Notes: generated from the sequence alone by a model not told the origin. A DNA stretch of 64,000 nt from an uncultured Roseburia sp. (GCA_947644305.1 CANRYS010000007.1:93868-157867), one strand, 5' to 3'. Counted from the stretch's first letter, positions 25,924-35,862 are shown. A program made the numbers and translations.

Positions 25924-27735
25924 TTACACGATCCTTTTAAATTTTTTTTCAAACTCTTTTTTTGTCATGGAAATCGTAGTTGGTCTCCCATGGGGGCAGT
26001 GATATGGTTCTTCCGCCTGCAGCATTTTTTCGATGAGCTTTTCCGCCTCCGAAAAAGAAAGGGTGTGATTGCCTTTCACCGCCGCCTTACAGGAAATAGA
26101 AGCACAGCGGTCTGTGATCAGTTCTGTTTCCCCCCCCTGTGGATTTTCCAGAAGTTCATCTAAAATACTGTAAAAAAGCTCTCTGGAAGCGAGATGTAGA
26201 AAATGGGAGGGCACCGCCTTCACCGCATACTCATCGCCTCCAAATTCTTCGATCTCAAAACCGAGCTTTGCAAAGGCCTCCTGATATGACACCAAAACTT
26301 CCTTTTCCCGGTGTGTCAGGGTGAGCACCACTGGAGCCAGCAGATTCTGGCTGTAAACATGATTCTCTGACAGCTCTTTCATCAGTTCTTCGTATAGTAC
26401 CTTTTCATGGGCGGCATGCTGGTCGATGATTAGCAGCTCATCCTTGTATTCGATGAGCCAAAAGGTGCCGAATACTTGTCCGATCAGGCGGAAACGAACT
26501 GCGTCTTCTTCTTGAAGCAGTTGCTCTTGAAATAAGGACTGCTGTTCGTATTTTATTTCCGGGAGTTGTGTATTTTTCAGCGGTGCTTTCGTTGTCATAG
26601 AATCTGCGGCAGCCGGTGTCTGAACGGTCCTCTTTACTTCAAATGGTTCTGGTGCCTTTGGTATATCAGGCTTCTTCACAGGAGTTCCTACCGGCTCTTT
26701 TTCTGCCTTCTTTGCCGGTTCGTCTTTCCCCAGTGAAACCTTTGGGATCAGCGTCGTCTGCTTCAATATCTCATGTAGCCCGGTACGGAACAGTTCAAAT
26801 ACTTCTTCTTGATTGGTAAACCGCACTTCCATTTTGGATGGGTGCACATTAACATCGAGACACGAACTGTCGATCTCCAAAAATAATGCAGTGAAAGGAA
26901 AACGGTTTGTCATGGTAAACCCCTGATAGGCAGCTTCGATCCCCTTCTGGATCACTGGACTTTTGATGTGCCTTCCATTGATGTAATAATTCATAAAAGA
27001 ACGGGTTCCCCTGGAAAGTTCCGGCTTGCCGATATAGCCGGTCAGTGTCATGCCGTTCTGGCTGACTTCTACCGGCAGCAGCGCTTTCGTAATGTCCGGC
27101 CCGTACTGATTGTAGATATTGTCCCTTACATTTCCATTTCCTGAGGTCTGGATCTTTATTTTTCCATCCCAGATAAATTTGAAACGGATCTCTGGATGGG
27201 ATAATATGAAATGGAGCACTACATCGCTGATATAGCCTCCTTCTGTCGCATTGGTCTTTAGAAATTTTCCTCTCGCCGGTGTGTTGTAAAATAGATTTCT
27301 CATAATGAAGGTAGTTCCGTCGGGACAGCCGATCTCTTCCTTTGTGATCTCTGTTCCCCCGTGGATCTCATAGCGGCATCCGATGATGGAATCGGCATCT
27401 TTGGTGATTAGTTCCACCTGGGATACCGCGGCGATGCTCGAAAGCGCCTCTCCCCGGAAACCAAGACTTTTTACCTGGAGCAGATCTTCGATGGTAGATA
27501 TTTTACTGGTGGCATGGCGCTGAAAGGCCAGGGGAATCTGATCTTTCGGAATGCCGCAGCCATTGTCTGTGATCCGTATAAAGGAAATGCCCCCCTGCTT
27601 GATTTCGATGGTGATGGCATTTGCACCGGAGTCTATTGCATTTTCAACAAGCTCTTTTACGACTGCCGCCGGTCGTTCAATCACTTCACCGGCGGCAATC
27701 TTATCTATGGTATTCTGATCTAAAAGATGAATCAT
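25924..27735 (-). CDS. mutL: DNA mismatch repair protein MutL
   Basis: 603 residues. GHKL ATPase motifs ELVENAIDSGA, ITDNGCGIP and SLGFRGEALSSIAAVS in the first 110 residues, then a proline-rich linker (about 330-400) and the C-terminal dimerisation domain with DQHAAHEKVLYEELM (metal-binding endonuclease motif) and CPHGRPTTI. It should be a nicking MutL, as expected for a bacterium without MutH. GGAGG is 6 bases before the ATG. Confidence 0.97.
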   Translation of the reverse strand: MIHLLDQNTIDKIAAGEVIERPAAVVKELVENAIDSGANAITIEIKQGGISFIRITDNGCGIPKDQIPLAFQRHATSKISTIEDLLQVKSLGFRGEALSSIAAVSQVELITKDADSIIGCRYEIHGGTEITKEEIGCPDGTTFIMRNLFYNTPARGKFLKTNATEGGYISDVVLHFILSHPEIRFKFIWDGKIKIQTSGNGNVRDNIYNQYGPDITKALLPVEVSQNGMTLTGYIGKPELSRGTRSFMNYYINGRHIKSPVIQKGIEAAYQGFTMTNRFPFTALFLEIDSSCLDVNVHPSKMEVRFTNQEEVFELFRTGLHEILKQTTLIPKVSLGKDEPAKKAEKEPVGTPVKKPDIPKAPEPFEVKRTVQTPAAADSMTTKAPLKNTQLPEIKYEQQSLFQEQLLQEEDAVRFRLIGQVFGTFWLIEYKDELLIIDQHAAHEKVLYEELMKELSENHVYSQNLLAPVVLTLTHREKEVLVSYQEAFAKLGFEIEEFGGDEYAVKAVPSHFLHLASRELFYSILDELLENPQGGETELITDRCASISCKAAVKGNHTLSFSEAEKLIEKMLQAEEPYHCPHGRPTTISMTKKEFEKKFKRIV

Positions 27736-27766
27736 ACGAATCCTCCATTCCTGGAATGGCTATTTA

Positions 27767-30424
27767 TTACCATTTATCTTTCAATTTATTCTGCCATTTG
27801 TAAACCAGATTCATGGCATCCATTGGTGTGACATGGGACAGATCGATATCCCGGAGTTCAAACAATATGTCTTCATAACTGAATGAGGTCACCGCATCAA
27901 AGATGGATAACTGTGCCATCTCTCCGGAGACAGCGGCTTCTTTTTCCGGAAGACGATAACCGGACCCGGTTCCTTCTATAGCGGCGATAGGGCTGATCTC
28001 TTCTGCCTCTAACTGGGCGGCAATCTCATTGGCGCGGTTCAGCACGCTTTCAGGAACACCCGCAAGCTTTGCCACCTGAATTCCATAGCTCTTATCAGCG
28101 CCACCCTTTACGATCTTGCGCAGGAATACAATATCTTCACCGTCTTCCTTCACGGCGATGCAGCAGTTTTGGACGCCTTCTAATTTGCCCTCCAGCTCTG
28201 TGAGTTCATGATAATGAGTAGCAAAGAGAGTTTTTGCCCCAATGTTTTTCTTTCCCACGATGTGTTCCACCACGGCCCAGGCAATACTGAGTCCGTCAAA
28301 GGTTGAGGTTCCCCTTCCGATCTCATCCAGTATAATGAGACTATTTTTCGTGGCATTGTGAAGGATATTTGCCACCTCTGTCATCTCCACCATAAAGGTA
28401 CTCTGTCCGCTGGCCAGATCATCGGAGGCGCCCACTCTGGTGAAGATCCGGTCTGCTAAGGAAATATCTGCCGATGCTGCCGGGACAAAGGAACCGATCT
28501 GAGCCATCAGAACAATGAGAGCAGTCTGACGCATGTAAGTAGATTTACCTGCCATATTAGGTCCTGTGATGATCATAAGCTGGTGGGAGTCTTCATCCAG
28601 ATAGGTGTCGTTGGCGATGAACATATCGTGGTCGATCATCTGCTCAATCACCGGATGTCTCCCTTCTTTGATATTCAGCACGCCACGGTCGTTCAGTACA
28701 GGGCGCACATAATTATTCTTTTCTGCCACATAGGCGAGAGAGGTGATCATATCTACCATGGCGACGGCTTTTGCGGTCTGCTGAATGCGGTCTACCTGGG
28801 TGAAAATGTGATCCCGAATCTGACAGAACAGTTGATATTCTAGATTATACAGTTTTTCTTCAGCGCCAAGTACGATATCTTCCAATTCTTTGAGCTTTTC
28901 TGTGGTATAGCGTTCAGAATTCGTCAATGTCTGTTTTCGGATCCAATTATCGGGAACCAGATCTTTATAGGAGTTGGTTACTTCCAGATAATATCCGAAT
29001 ACACGGTTATATTTCACTTTTAAATTTTTGATCCCCGTATGTTCCCGCTCTTCGGCTTCGAGAGAAGCTAGCCAAGTCTTTCCCTCAGATTTTGCCCGCC
29101 GCAACTGGTCCACCTGGGAATCATACCCTTCTTTAATGATGCCACCATCGTGGAGAGCCAGAGGTGGTTCTTCGTTGATGGCAGAGGAAATCAAGGTACA
29201 AAGATCTTCCAGAGGGTCTAACTCACAGCTCAACTCTTGAAAGAGCTGGCTGCTAAAATTTTTGCACAAAAACAAGATATGAGGAAGCATCTGCAGAGAA
29301 CTGAGCAGGGCAATCATATCTCTTGGATTGGCGGATTTATAGCTGATCTTGCTGAGAAGGCGTTCTAGGTCATAGATCGGATTCAGATATTCCCGAAGTT
29401 CCTCTCTGGTGATCATGTTCTGGTTTAATTCATCGATGGCATCGTATCTGCGTAGAATGGTTTCTTTGTCGATCAGTGGCTGTTCCAAACTGGTCCGAAG
29501 CTTTCTTGCGCCCATCGCCGTCTTCGTCTTATCTAAAACCCAGAGTAGGGAACCTCTTTTTTGTTTTTCCCGCAAGGTCTCTACCAGTTCCAGATTTCGC
29601 CTCGTATTGCGGTCCAGCAGCATATATTTGCCCGAACTATATGGAACCAGAGACAAAATATGTGCCAGAGAGGTCTTCTGGGTTTCCACCAGATATTCCA
29701 TGACCGCTCCGGCAGCAATGATTCCGGTAAAATAATCCGACAATCCCATTCCATCCAGTGAGGCGATAGAAAAATGCCGGCACAAAGCTTTTTTGCAGAG
29801 TTCTTCATCAAAATAATGGGGAGCCAGTGCAGAGATCGAGATCCCCAGCCTGCCCTTTAATTCCTCCACATCTATACCACATATGTAGAATGCATCGTTG
29901 CATATGATTTCAGAGGGCATGAACTTGTTGATTTCATCCAAGAGTTTTCCCGGGGTATCCACTTCGGTCAAAAGATATTCTCCCGTGGAAACATCTACGA
30001 CAGAGATGCCAAATTTGTTTCCTGTAGATACGATTCCCATAAGGTAATTATTTTTACTCTCATCCAGTGCTTCCGGGCTGCAGTTGGTACCAGGAGTGAC
30101 AACACGGATCACTTCCCGCTTCACCAGTCCTTTTGCAAGTTTAGGATCTTCCACCTGTTCGCAGATGGCCACTTTATATCCCTTGGATACCAGGCGGGTA
30201 ATATACCCTTCCGCAGAATGAAAGGGGACACCACACATGGGTGCCCTTTCTTTTAATCCACAGCTCTTTCCTGTGAGAGTTAGTTCCAGTTCTTTGGAGA
30301 CGCATTTGGCATCTTCAAAAAACATCTCATAAAAATCCCCCAGGCGGTAAAACAGGATACAATCTTTATATTCGTTTTTTGTCTCCAGATACTTTTGCAT
30401 CATGGGTGTAAGCTGATCTTCCAT
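27767..30424 (-). CDS. mutS: DNA mismatch recognition protein MutS
   Basis: 885 residues, full length. Mismatch-reading domain with FYEMFFEDAK (Phe-X-Glu), core and clamp domains, then the ATPase with GPNMAGKSTYMRQTA, LILDEIGRGTSTFDG and ATHYHELTELE. Detects mismatches and recruits MutL, encoded 31 bases downstream. Confidence 0.98.
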   Translation of the reverse strand: MEDQLTPMMQKYLETKNEYKDCILFYRLGDFYEMFFEDAKCVSKELELTLTGKSCGLKERAPMCGVPFHSAEGYITRLVSKGYKVAICEQVEDPKLAKGLVKREVIRVVTPGTNCSPEALDESKNNYLMGIVSTGNKFGISVVDVSTGEYLLTEVDTPGKLLDEINKFMPSEIICNDAFYICGIDVEELKGRLGISISALAPHYFDEELCKKALCRHFSIASLDGMGLSDYFTGIIAAGAVMEYLVETQKTSLAHILSLVPYSSGKYMLLDRNTRRNLELVETLREKQKRGSLLWVLDKTKTAMGARKLRTSLEQPLIDKETILRRYDAIDELNQNMITREELREYLNPIYDLERLLSKISYKSANPRDMIALLSSLQMLPHILFLCKNFSSQLFQELSCELDPLEDLCTLISSAINEEPPLALHDGGIIKEGYDSQVDQLRRAKSEGKTWLASLEAEEREHTGIKNLKVKYNRVFGYYLEVTNSYKDLVPDNWIRKQTLTNSERYTTEKLKELEDIVLGAEEKLYNLEYQLFCQIRDHIFTQVDRIQQTAKAVAMVDMITSLAYVAEKNNYVRPVLNDRGVLNIKEGRHPVIEQMIDHDMFIANDTYLDEDSHQLMIITGPNMAGKSTYMRQTALIVLMAQIGSFVPAASADISLADRIFTRVGASDDLASGQSTFMVEMTEVANILHNATKNSLIILDEIGRGTSTFDGLSIAWAVVEHIVGKKNIGAKTLFATHYHELTELEGKLEGVQNCCIAVKEDGEDIVFLRKIVKGGADKSYGIQVAKLAGVPESVLNRANEIAAQLEAEEISPIAAIEGTGSGYRLPEKEAAVSGEMAQLSIFDAVTSFSYEDILFELRDIDLSHVTPMDAMNLVYKWQNKLKDKW

Positions 30425-30521
30425 TGTATTCTTCCATTTCTAAATCTTGTTGTAATCATCGGGGAAAAACCTTTGACCCCAACATCAAAATATATGTTTA
30501 TCATCATCCCGTAAAATGCCC

Positions 30522-31310
30522 CTACGGCTCTTCTGCTATCCGATCCGGGGTTGACTGAGGCGGCTCCGTCGGAGCAGGCGTCGGCTTTGGCGGCTCTGTT
30601 GGAGCAGGAGTTGGCTGAGGCGGCTCCGTTGGAGCTGTTGTTGGTTCTGGTGGATCGGTAGGTTCCTGAGTCTTAACCGGTTTCTGTGTCTTAACTGGTT
30701 TCTTTGTTTTCTTTGGTTTCGGCGACTTCGTCGGTTTTGGCGCTACGGTTGGTTTTGGTGTCGTCGACGTCACTTTTGGAACAGATGTCGGCTCAGTTAC
30801 TGGCTTTCTCGTGCTCAGGTAAATGGTACTGACATAACCTTCTTTTCCATTAAAAGATACTTTCGTCCATTCCTTGCCATATTCAAGAATATCCACTTCG
30901 TCACCGGCATCTAATTTGGTAATAACAGAAGCAGTGAGGGAAGCTTCACTTCTCAGATTAACAACCGTGGTCGCATAGGCTGTCTTTGCTGATTTGAGCT
31001 CTTCCATTTCTTCGTCGTTCTCGTCATCGTCGAAGTCTTCTTCATTGCCGCTAATAATAGCTGATTTATATGGAGGATTTGTCTTTTCTGGTTCAACTGC
31101 CTGTTCTGTCACGACGGCTGGTGTTTCGTCAACGATTTCGTCGCTGTCGATGCTTTTATCACTAAAGATATAGATCTTTGCGACAAAAATAAGCGCCACC
31201 ACAAGCACGCAAGCTATAATACCAGACCAAATCCCAACTATAAACTCAAAACGAAATTTTTTATCTGTTTTTAATTTTTCTGTAAACTTTTGTTTGTTCT
31301 CTCCACTCAT
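30522..31310 (-). CDS. SH3-domain envelope protein with Pro/Thr-rich repeat tail
   Basis: 262 residues. One N-terminal membrane span (GIWSGIIACVLVVALIFVA, about 28-46), an acidic stretch, a bacterial SH3 domain (about 110-168: TTVVNLRSEASLTASVITKL ... GKEGYVSTIYLS), then a lysine-rich linker and a tail of repeated PTEPPQPTPA-type units likely to span the wall. It probably binds peptidoglycan. AAGGAG lies upstream of the ATG. Divergent from lexA. Confidence 0.8.
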   Translation of the reverse strand: MSGENKQKFTEKLKTDKKFRFEFIVGIWSGIIACVLVVALIFVAKIYIFSDKSIDSDEIVDETPAVVTEQAVEPEKTNPPYKSAIISGNEEDFDDDENDEEMEELKSAKTAYATTVVNLRSEASLTASVITKLDAGDEVDILEYGKEWTKVSFNGKEGYVSTIYLSTRKPVTEPTSVPKVTSTTPKPTVAPKPTKSPKPKKTKKPVKTQKPVKTQEPTDPPEPTTAPTEPPQPTPAPTEPPKPTPAPTEPPQSTPDRIAEEP

Positions 31311-31407
31311 TCGTTTGTCATCTCCTTACAAAATGCTTTCCTTCATAATTATAACCATTGTAAGAAAATTTGTCTACAAAAATTTAAAGAAAAAAGCAGG
31401 AAATATA

Positions 31408-31470
31408 GAACAAACGTTTGACAAGAACGAAAATATGTGTTATATTATAAATACAAACAGTTGTTTGTAT
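31408..31470 (+). promoter_or_regulatory. lexA promoter with two SOS boxes
   Basis: TTGACA (31418-31423), 17-base spacer and TATATT (31441-31446). GAACAAACGTTTG (31408-31420) overlaps the -35. A 9-bp perfect dyad with a two-base centre (31451-31470) carries AAAC-N4-GTTT just after the -10. Both fit the Bacillota LexA box form, so lexA is probably autorepressed. Confidence 0.8.
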
Positions 31471-31493
31471 AAAAATGCGGGAGGTAGCAGAAT

Positions 31494-32108
31494 ATGGGTA
31501 ATGGTCGAATTTCTGCCAAACAGAGTGAAATATTAGAGTATATAAAGGAACAGATTCTTACAAAAGGGTATCCCCCGGCTGTACGAGAGATTTGTAATGC
31601 CGTAAATTTAAAATCCACGTCTTCGGTACACTCTCATCTTGAAACTTTGGAGAAAAATGGATACATAAGGCGAGATCCCACGAAACCACGTGCCATTGAG
31701 ATTGTAGATGATAGTTTTAATTTAACTAGAAAGGAAATGCGAAATATTCCCATTTTAGGAACTGTCGCAGCAGGTCAGCCAATTTTTGCAGAAGAAAATG
31801 TTAGCGGTTATTTTCCTCTTCTCGCCGATGAACTCCCTTCTGGGGATTTGTTTATATTAAATGTCCGAGGCGAAAGTATGATCAATATAGGGATTTATGA
31901 CGGAGATAAGGTTATCGTACGTCAGAGCCCGACCGCCAGAAATGGCGAAATTGTCGTAGCACTGGTGGAGGATTCAGCTACGGTTAAGACATACTATAAA
32001 GAAGATGGACGCTATCGTCTTCAGCCTGAAAATGATACGATGGAGCCGATTTATGTAGACCAGGTTGTGATTCTGGGCATTGTCGTCGGACTTTTCCGCT
32101 TAATGTAG
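31494..32108 (+). CDS. lexA: LexA SOS repressor
   Basis: 204 residues. N-terminal winged helix (KQSEILEYIKEQILTKGYPP; STSSVHSHLETLEKNGYI), cleavage site Ala93-Gly94 in GTVAAGQP, catalytic Ser128 (RGESMINIG) and Lys165 (ATVKTYY). RecA-stimulated self-cleavage derepresses SOS genes. GGGAGG is 9 bases before the ATG. Confidence 0.97.
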   Translation: MGNGRISAKQSEILEYIKEQILTKGYPPAVREICNAVNLKSTSSVHSHLETLEKNGYIRRDPTKPRAIEIVDDSFNLTRKEMRNIPILGTVAAGQPIFAEENVSGYFPLLADELPSGDLFILNVRGESMINIGIYDGDKVIVRQSPTARNGEIVVALVEDSATVKTYYKEDGRYRLQPENDTMEPIYVDQVVILGIVVGLFRLM

Positions 32109-32140
32109 CTGGTATCTTTTTAAGAGAATATCAAACAAAT

Positions 32141-32173
32141 AAGCAGGGAACGGATTCCCTAGGTTCCCTGCTT
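32141..32173. terminator. Bidirectional hairpin between lexA and rsfS
   Basis: An 11-bp perfect stem (32141-32151 with 32163-32173). The T run is weak on both sides, but it lies between convergent genes. Confidence 0.65.
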
Positions 32174-32200
32174 GTTGTCTATGAAGATGAACGGTCAAAG

Positions 32201-32554
32201 CTACTCTAGTTCTTTTCGTTCTACGGTTCTGCCATCTCTCCAGATGCGTTCTAAATCATAAAACAGCCGGTCTTCCGGTGAGAAAATATGCACGATCACA
32301 TCATGATAGTCCATCAGAATCCAGGTGGAATTTTTATTTCCCTCGATCCGTTTGTTTTCGATGCCATTTTCATGCATTTTAAGTTCCACATTATCTAACA
32401 TTGCTGTGATTTGGGGACTATTATTACCGTTGGCTATAATGAGATAATCTGCTATAACAGAGATTTCATCAATTTTTATGATGCGGATATCCTTTCCCAG
32501 TTTTTCATCTAGAGCATCGTATGCTATTCTTGCCATTTCTTTTGAATTCAACAT
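32201..32554 (-). CDS. rsfS: Ribosomal silencing factor RsfS
   Basis: 117 residues from the ATG at 32554 (AGGAGG 9 bases upstream). Motifs ISVIADYLIIANGNNSPQIT and WILMDYHDVIVHIFSPEDR are typical. Binds L14 and blocks subunit joining under starvation. Encoded with nadD/yqeK as usual. Confidence 0.96.
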   Translation of the reverse strand: MLNSKEMARIAYDALDEKLGKDIRIIKIDEISVIADYLIIANGNNSPQITAMLDNVELKMHENGIENKRIEGNKNSTWILMDYHDVIVHIFSPEDRLFYDLERIWRDGRTVERKELE

Positions 32555-32646
32555 GAATGTTTCCTCCTTTTCAAAAAATTTATTTCCCTTGCTCAATAAC
32601 GAAACATAGTTCAAAACCCCGCCTGTCAAGCTAAATCACGTGATTT

Positions 32647-33861
32647 TTAGTTGGTCTTTTTCCGATAGTATTGATAAGTGTCGATTGTCTGCGGATCGAT
32701 GGGGACTCCAGACTTTTCCAGATACTTCACGCTGCACTCCAATACCATATACAGAGCCTTATCAATATTTTCAAAGCTTGCCCTGCGGATCTGCGTCAGC
32801 GAATACGGTTTACAATTCATTGCTCTGCCGGGCTCCATATAATCTGCTAGGTATATGATTTTTTCTAATAGCGACATTTTGGGCTTCCCGGTTGTGTGCC
32901 AGGTGATGGCAGACAAAATCTCTTTGTCCCGGATTCCATATCTGGTCCTGGCAATATATGCGCCCAGTTTGCCGTGGATCAGAGCTGTATTTTCCAATTC
33001 CACCTTGGTTAATGATATATTGGCAGATTGGCAGGCTGTGATCTGCTCTTTGCCAGTCAGATATTTGGCGCAGTCGTGAAGCAGCCCAGCGGTGTATGCC
33101 TGATTGCTGTCACAGCCATGTACTGCCGCCAGATTTGCTGCCGTCATAGCCACTCCCAACGTATGAATATAGCGCTTTGGTTTGAGACAGGCAGAGAGGC
33201 AGGCATACATATCAGACGTCTTCATCGGAGGTTCCGTTTCTTTCTGTGATAGCCGATCACAGCCATATAAACCATGAAACCGTATATATTGTGTTACCGG
33301 TACAGGGCAATAGGTACTTACGTCGCAGCCGGCTGCCAGTTTATTTCGAATCATCTCAGAGGAGATCCGTTGAGATGGCATCTGAATCTCCGAAATGTGT
33401 GCGCCATATTTTTCTTTATAATAATGGATCCATTCTGCTATTTTTTCTTCCGAGATGTCCCCGCGATTAGCAGCTAAAATGTGACAGTGGCTGAAAATAT
33501 ATGTCGGCTCTTTCCAGCTTTCCAACGAAGCCAGAGAGTCTCCGCCGAGTATAAAATAGAATTGGTCTACGGGACATGTCTCTGTCAGATATGCCAGTGT
33601 GTCTCTCGTAAAGGTGGTACCTTCTCTCTTTAATTCAAGATCAGAAAAGGTAAAGTAAGGATGATCCTGAATGGCATGTTGAATCATTCGTTTTCGATGA
33701 GAGTCCGATGCAATTCCCTGTTTGTTTTTATGGGGCGGATTTTTTGATGGCATAAAACGAACCTCATCCAGCTTATACTGGATTCTGGCCTCTTCTGCCA
33801 TACTTAGATGAACATTGTGAATGGGGTTAAAGGTTCCCCCCATAATTCCAATTTTAGCCAT
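32647..33861 (-). CDS. NadD-YqeK fusion: nicotinate-nucleotide adenylyltransferase plus HD hydrolase
   Basis: 404 residues in one frame. Residues 1 to about 205 are NadD (IGIMGGTFNPIHNVHLS, nucleotide-binding; SSEMIRNKLAAG), making nicotinate adenine dinucleotide. Residues about 215-400 are an HD-domain YqeK protein (GLLHDCAKYL; ITWHTTGKPKM), a family that hydrolyses Ap4A. The two are usually separate adjacent genes; here they are fused with no internal stop. The next gene downstream is rsfS. Confidence 0.93.
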   Translation of the reverse strand: MAKIGIMGGTFNPIHNVHLSMAEEARIQYKLDEVRFMPSKNPPHKNKQGIASDSHRKRMIQHAIQDHPYFTFSDLELKREGTTFTRDTLAYLTETCPVDQFYFILGGDSLASLESWKEPTYIFSHCHILAANRGDISEEKIAEWIHYYKEKYGAHISEIQMPSQRISSEMIRNKLAAGCDVSTYCPVPVTQYIRFHGLYGCDRLSQKETEPPMKTSDMYACLSACLKPKRYIHTLGVAMTAANLAAVHGCDSNQAYTAGLLHDCAKYLTGKEQITACQSANISLTKVELENTALIHGKLGAYIARTRYGIRDKEILSAITWHTTGKPKMSLLEKIIYLADYMEPGRAMNCKPYSLTQIRRASFENIDKALYMVLECSVKYLEKSGVPIDPQTIDTYQYYRKKTN

Positions 33862-33917
33862 AGATTATCATCACCATCTCTACATTATTTTTCTGCACAC
33901 GGTTTTTGTGCATTCCC

Positions 33918-33958
33918 AGTTGCGAAGCAACTTGCTAATAAACTCGTCAGAGTTTATT
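33918..33958. repeat. Two short hairpins between yhbY and nadD-yqeK
   Basis: AGTTGC-GAA-GCAACT (33918-33932) and a 9-bp stem with GTCA loop (33937-33958). They lie in the minus-strand transcript between two housekeeping genes; no gene is seen in this 110-base gap. Confidence 0.5.
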
Positions 33959-33970
33959 TTATCACAAATT

Positions 33971-34261
33971 CTATTTTGGCAGCTCTATCTGCTTTTTATC
34001 TTTGGATTCCCGGTATAATACGATCTTTTTCCCGATCACCTGAACCACCTCGGCATGTGTTCTCTCTGCAATGATCTCTGCCATCCCTCTCGGGTCATCA
34101 AAGCAGTTTTTCAGTACATGTATTTTTATGAGCTCTCTTGCTTCCAAAGCTTCATCTACAGCAGTAGTAAACTCTGGCGTGATGGAGGATTTACCGATCT
34201 GTAGAATTGGATTGATCTTCATGGCAAGACCTTTCAGGTATGCTCTTTGTTTGCTAGTCAT
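33971..34261 (-). CDS. yhbY: YhbY-family ribosome assembly RNA-binding protein
   Basis: 96 residues from the ATG at 34261 (AAAGGA about 8 bases upstream). CRM/YhbY fold: TSKQRAYLKGLAMKINPILQ, and the GKKIVLYRESK strand near the C-terminus. Associates with pre-50S particles. Next to obg. Confidence 0.93.
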   Translation of the reverse strand: MTSKQRAYLKGLAMKINPILQIGKSSITPEFTTAVDEALEARELIKIHVLKNCFDDPRGMAEIIAERTHAEVVQVIGKKIVLYRESKDKKQIELPK

Positions 34262-34314
34262 AAGATTTTCCTTTCTTTTATCAAATATCAAATGCCCGTA
34301 CACTGTGAAATGCA

Positions 34315-35601
34315 TCAGCGGAAATATTCAAAACTCCATCCATAAATCTCTACAGTGTCACCGTCTTCGATGCCGAGAGCTTCAAGTTCTTCCAGCATTC
34401 CATTGTTTTTTATAAATTTCTGGAAAAATTCAAACCCTTTTTCCGAATCCAGATTGGTGTAACCAAGCATGCGTTCCACCCGTGGCCCTTCAATGTGATA
34501 AATGCCCTCTTCATCTTGAAATACGGAGTATGGTTCATCACGGAAATCCGGTTCTTGGATCAGATACTCTTTTTCAAAGATGATCTTCTCTTCTTTTATC
34601 TCATCCAGCATGTTTTTTACATAATATAGTAATTCCTTTATCCCGCTGCCTGTAACCGCAGAGATTGGAAATACTTTGATCCCTTGAGGTTCAAATTCTT
34701 CTTTTAAAAGTGTCAGCACGGTTTCTTCTTCATCCCCATAAAAACAATCAATCTTGTTTGCGGCGATTACCTGGGGACGGGAGGCAACTTCTTCACTGTA
34801 GGCACGAAGTTCCTCATTGATGAGCTTGATATCCTGAATGGGATCACGTCCCTCCGTGGATGCTGCATCCACCATATGGATCATAACTCTTGTCCTCTCG
34901 ATGTGTTTGAGGAATTGATGGCCCAGGCCAACTCCCTCGGAAGCGCCTTCGATCAATCCAGGAATATCGGCAATAACAAAACCATCTGTTCCCTCTAGGT
35001 CTACGACACCCAGATTCGGATTTAAGGTGGTAAAATGATAGTTGGCGATCTTGGGGCGGGCATTGGTCACACGGGATAAAAAAGTAGACTTTCCTACATT
35101 TGGAAATCCTACTAGTCCCACATCGGCGATGGTTTTTAATTCCAGTATTACCTCTAGTTTCATGGCAGGTTTGCCGGGCTGGGCATACTTGGGCGCCTGC
35201 ATCGTCGGTGTTGCATAGTGCTGATTTCCCTTGCCGCCTCTTCCGCCTTTTAAAACGACCTCTCTTGTATTTTCATAGGACATATCTGTAATGACCTGGC
35301 CGGAATTTGCTTCTTTTACTATGGTGCCGGCTGGAACTTTAACGATCAAATCTTTACCATCTCTGCCGTGGCAGCGCTTTTTGCCACCAGGTTCTCCATC
35401 TTCTGCACAGTATTTTCGAATATGCCTAAATTCATTTAATGTATTGATGCCGGGATCTACCTCGAAGATCAAATCTCCACCTCTGCCTCCGTCACCGCCG
35501 TCCGGTCCTCCTGCCGGAACATATAATTCCCGGCGGAAACTCACATGACCGTCACCGCCTTTACCGGATCGAATATATATCTTTGCCTGGTCTGCAAACA
35601 T
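34315..35601 (-). CDS. obg: GTPase Obg/CgtA
   Basis: 428 residues. Glycine-rich Obg fold (GGPDGGDGGRGGDLIFEVD), GTPase G1 GFPNVGKSTFLSRVT, DIPGLIEGASEG, NKID, then a C-terminal OCT domain (about 350-428). A 50S assembly GTPase. AGGAGG precedes the ATG. Confidence 0.97.
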   Translation of the reverse strand: MFADQAKIYIRSGKGGDGHVSFRRELYVPAGGPDGGDGGRGGDLIFEVDPGINTLNEFRHIRKYCAEDGEPGGKKRCHGRDGKDLIVKVPAGTIVKEANSGQVITDMSYENTREVVLKGGRGGKGNQHYATPTMQAPKYAQPGKPAMKLEVILELKTIADVGLVGFPNVGKSTFLSRVTNARPKIANYHFTTLNPNLGVVDLEGTDGFVIADIPGLIEGASEGVGLGHQFLKHIERTRVMIHMVDAASTEGRDPIQDIKLINEELRAYSEEVASRPQVIAANKIDCFYGDEEETVLTLLKEEFEPQGIKVFPISAVTGSGIKELLYYVKNMLDEIKEEKIIFEKEYLIQEPDFRDEPYSVFQDEEGIYHIEGPRVERMLGYTNLDSEKGFEFFQKFIKNNGMLEELEALGIEDGDTVEIYGWSFEYFR

Positions 35602-35666
35602 ATCTGCCTCCTTTTCCTAAACTACAAAAGTAACTCTTTTGCTCCGTGAATTAAGAACTTTCCCAG

Positions 35667-35852
35667 AGCTCGACGGTGCCAATTTGAACCTTGTTTCGTT
35701 CTGCGCTAGCAGAAATCTTCGACCTCCGCTTGTGATTTTCCAATTTACAAGGAAACGGAATGAAACGTACTGGAGGTACGTTGATTGACGTTGACGTAGC
35801 AAATTGGAAAATCACAAGTCAGAGGCAGGGTTCAAATCAGCACCATCGAGCT
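35667..35852. repeat. Long interrupted inverted repeat (MITE/REP-like) between obg and rpmA
   Basis: Outer arms 35667-35690 and 35829-35852 pair at 21 of 24 positions. Inner arms 35729-35746 and 35801-35818 are a perfect 18-bp match, and CCTC/GAGG extends the inner stem. The RNA would be a forked hairpin of about 185 bases. It contains no credible gene. The ends resemble a shorter palindrome at 42316-42350. Confidence 0.85.
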
Positions 35853-35862
35853 AAGATAAAAA

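Noticed and set aside
35829..35845. tRNA-like GGTTCAAATC followed by CACCA
   Set aside because: No T-stem, anticodon arm or acceptor pairing; it is part of the long inverted repeat.
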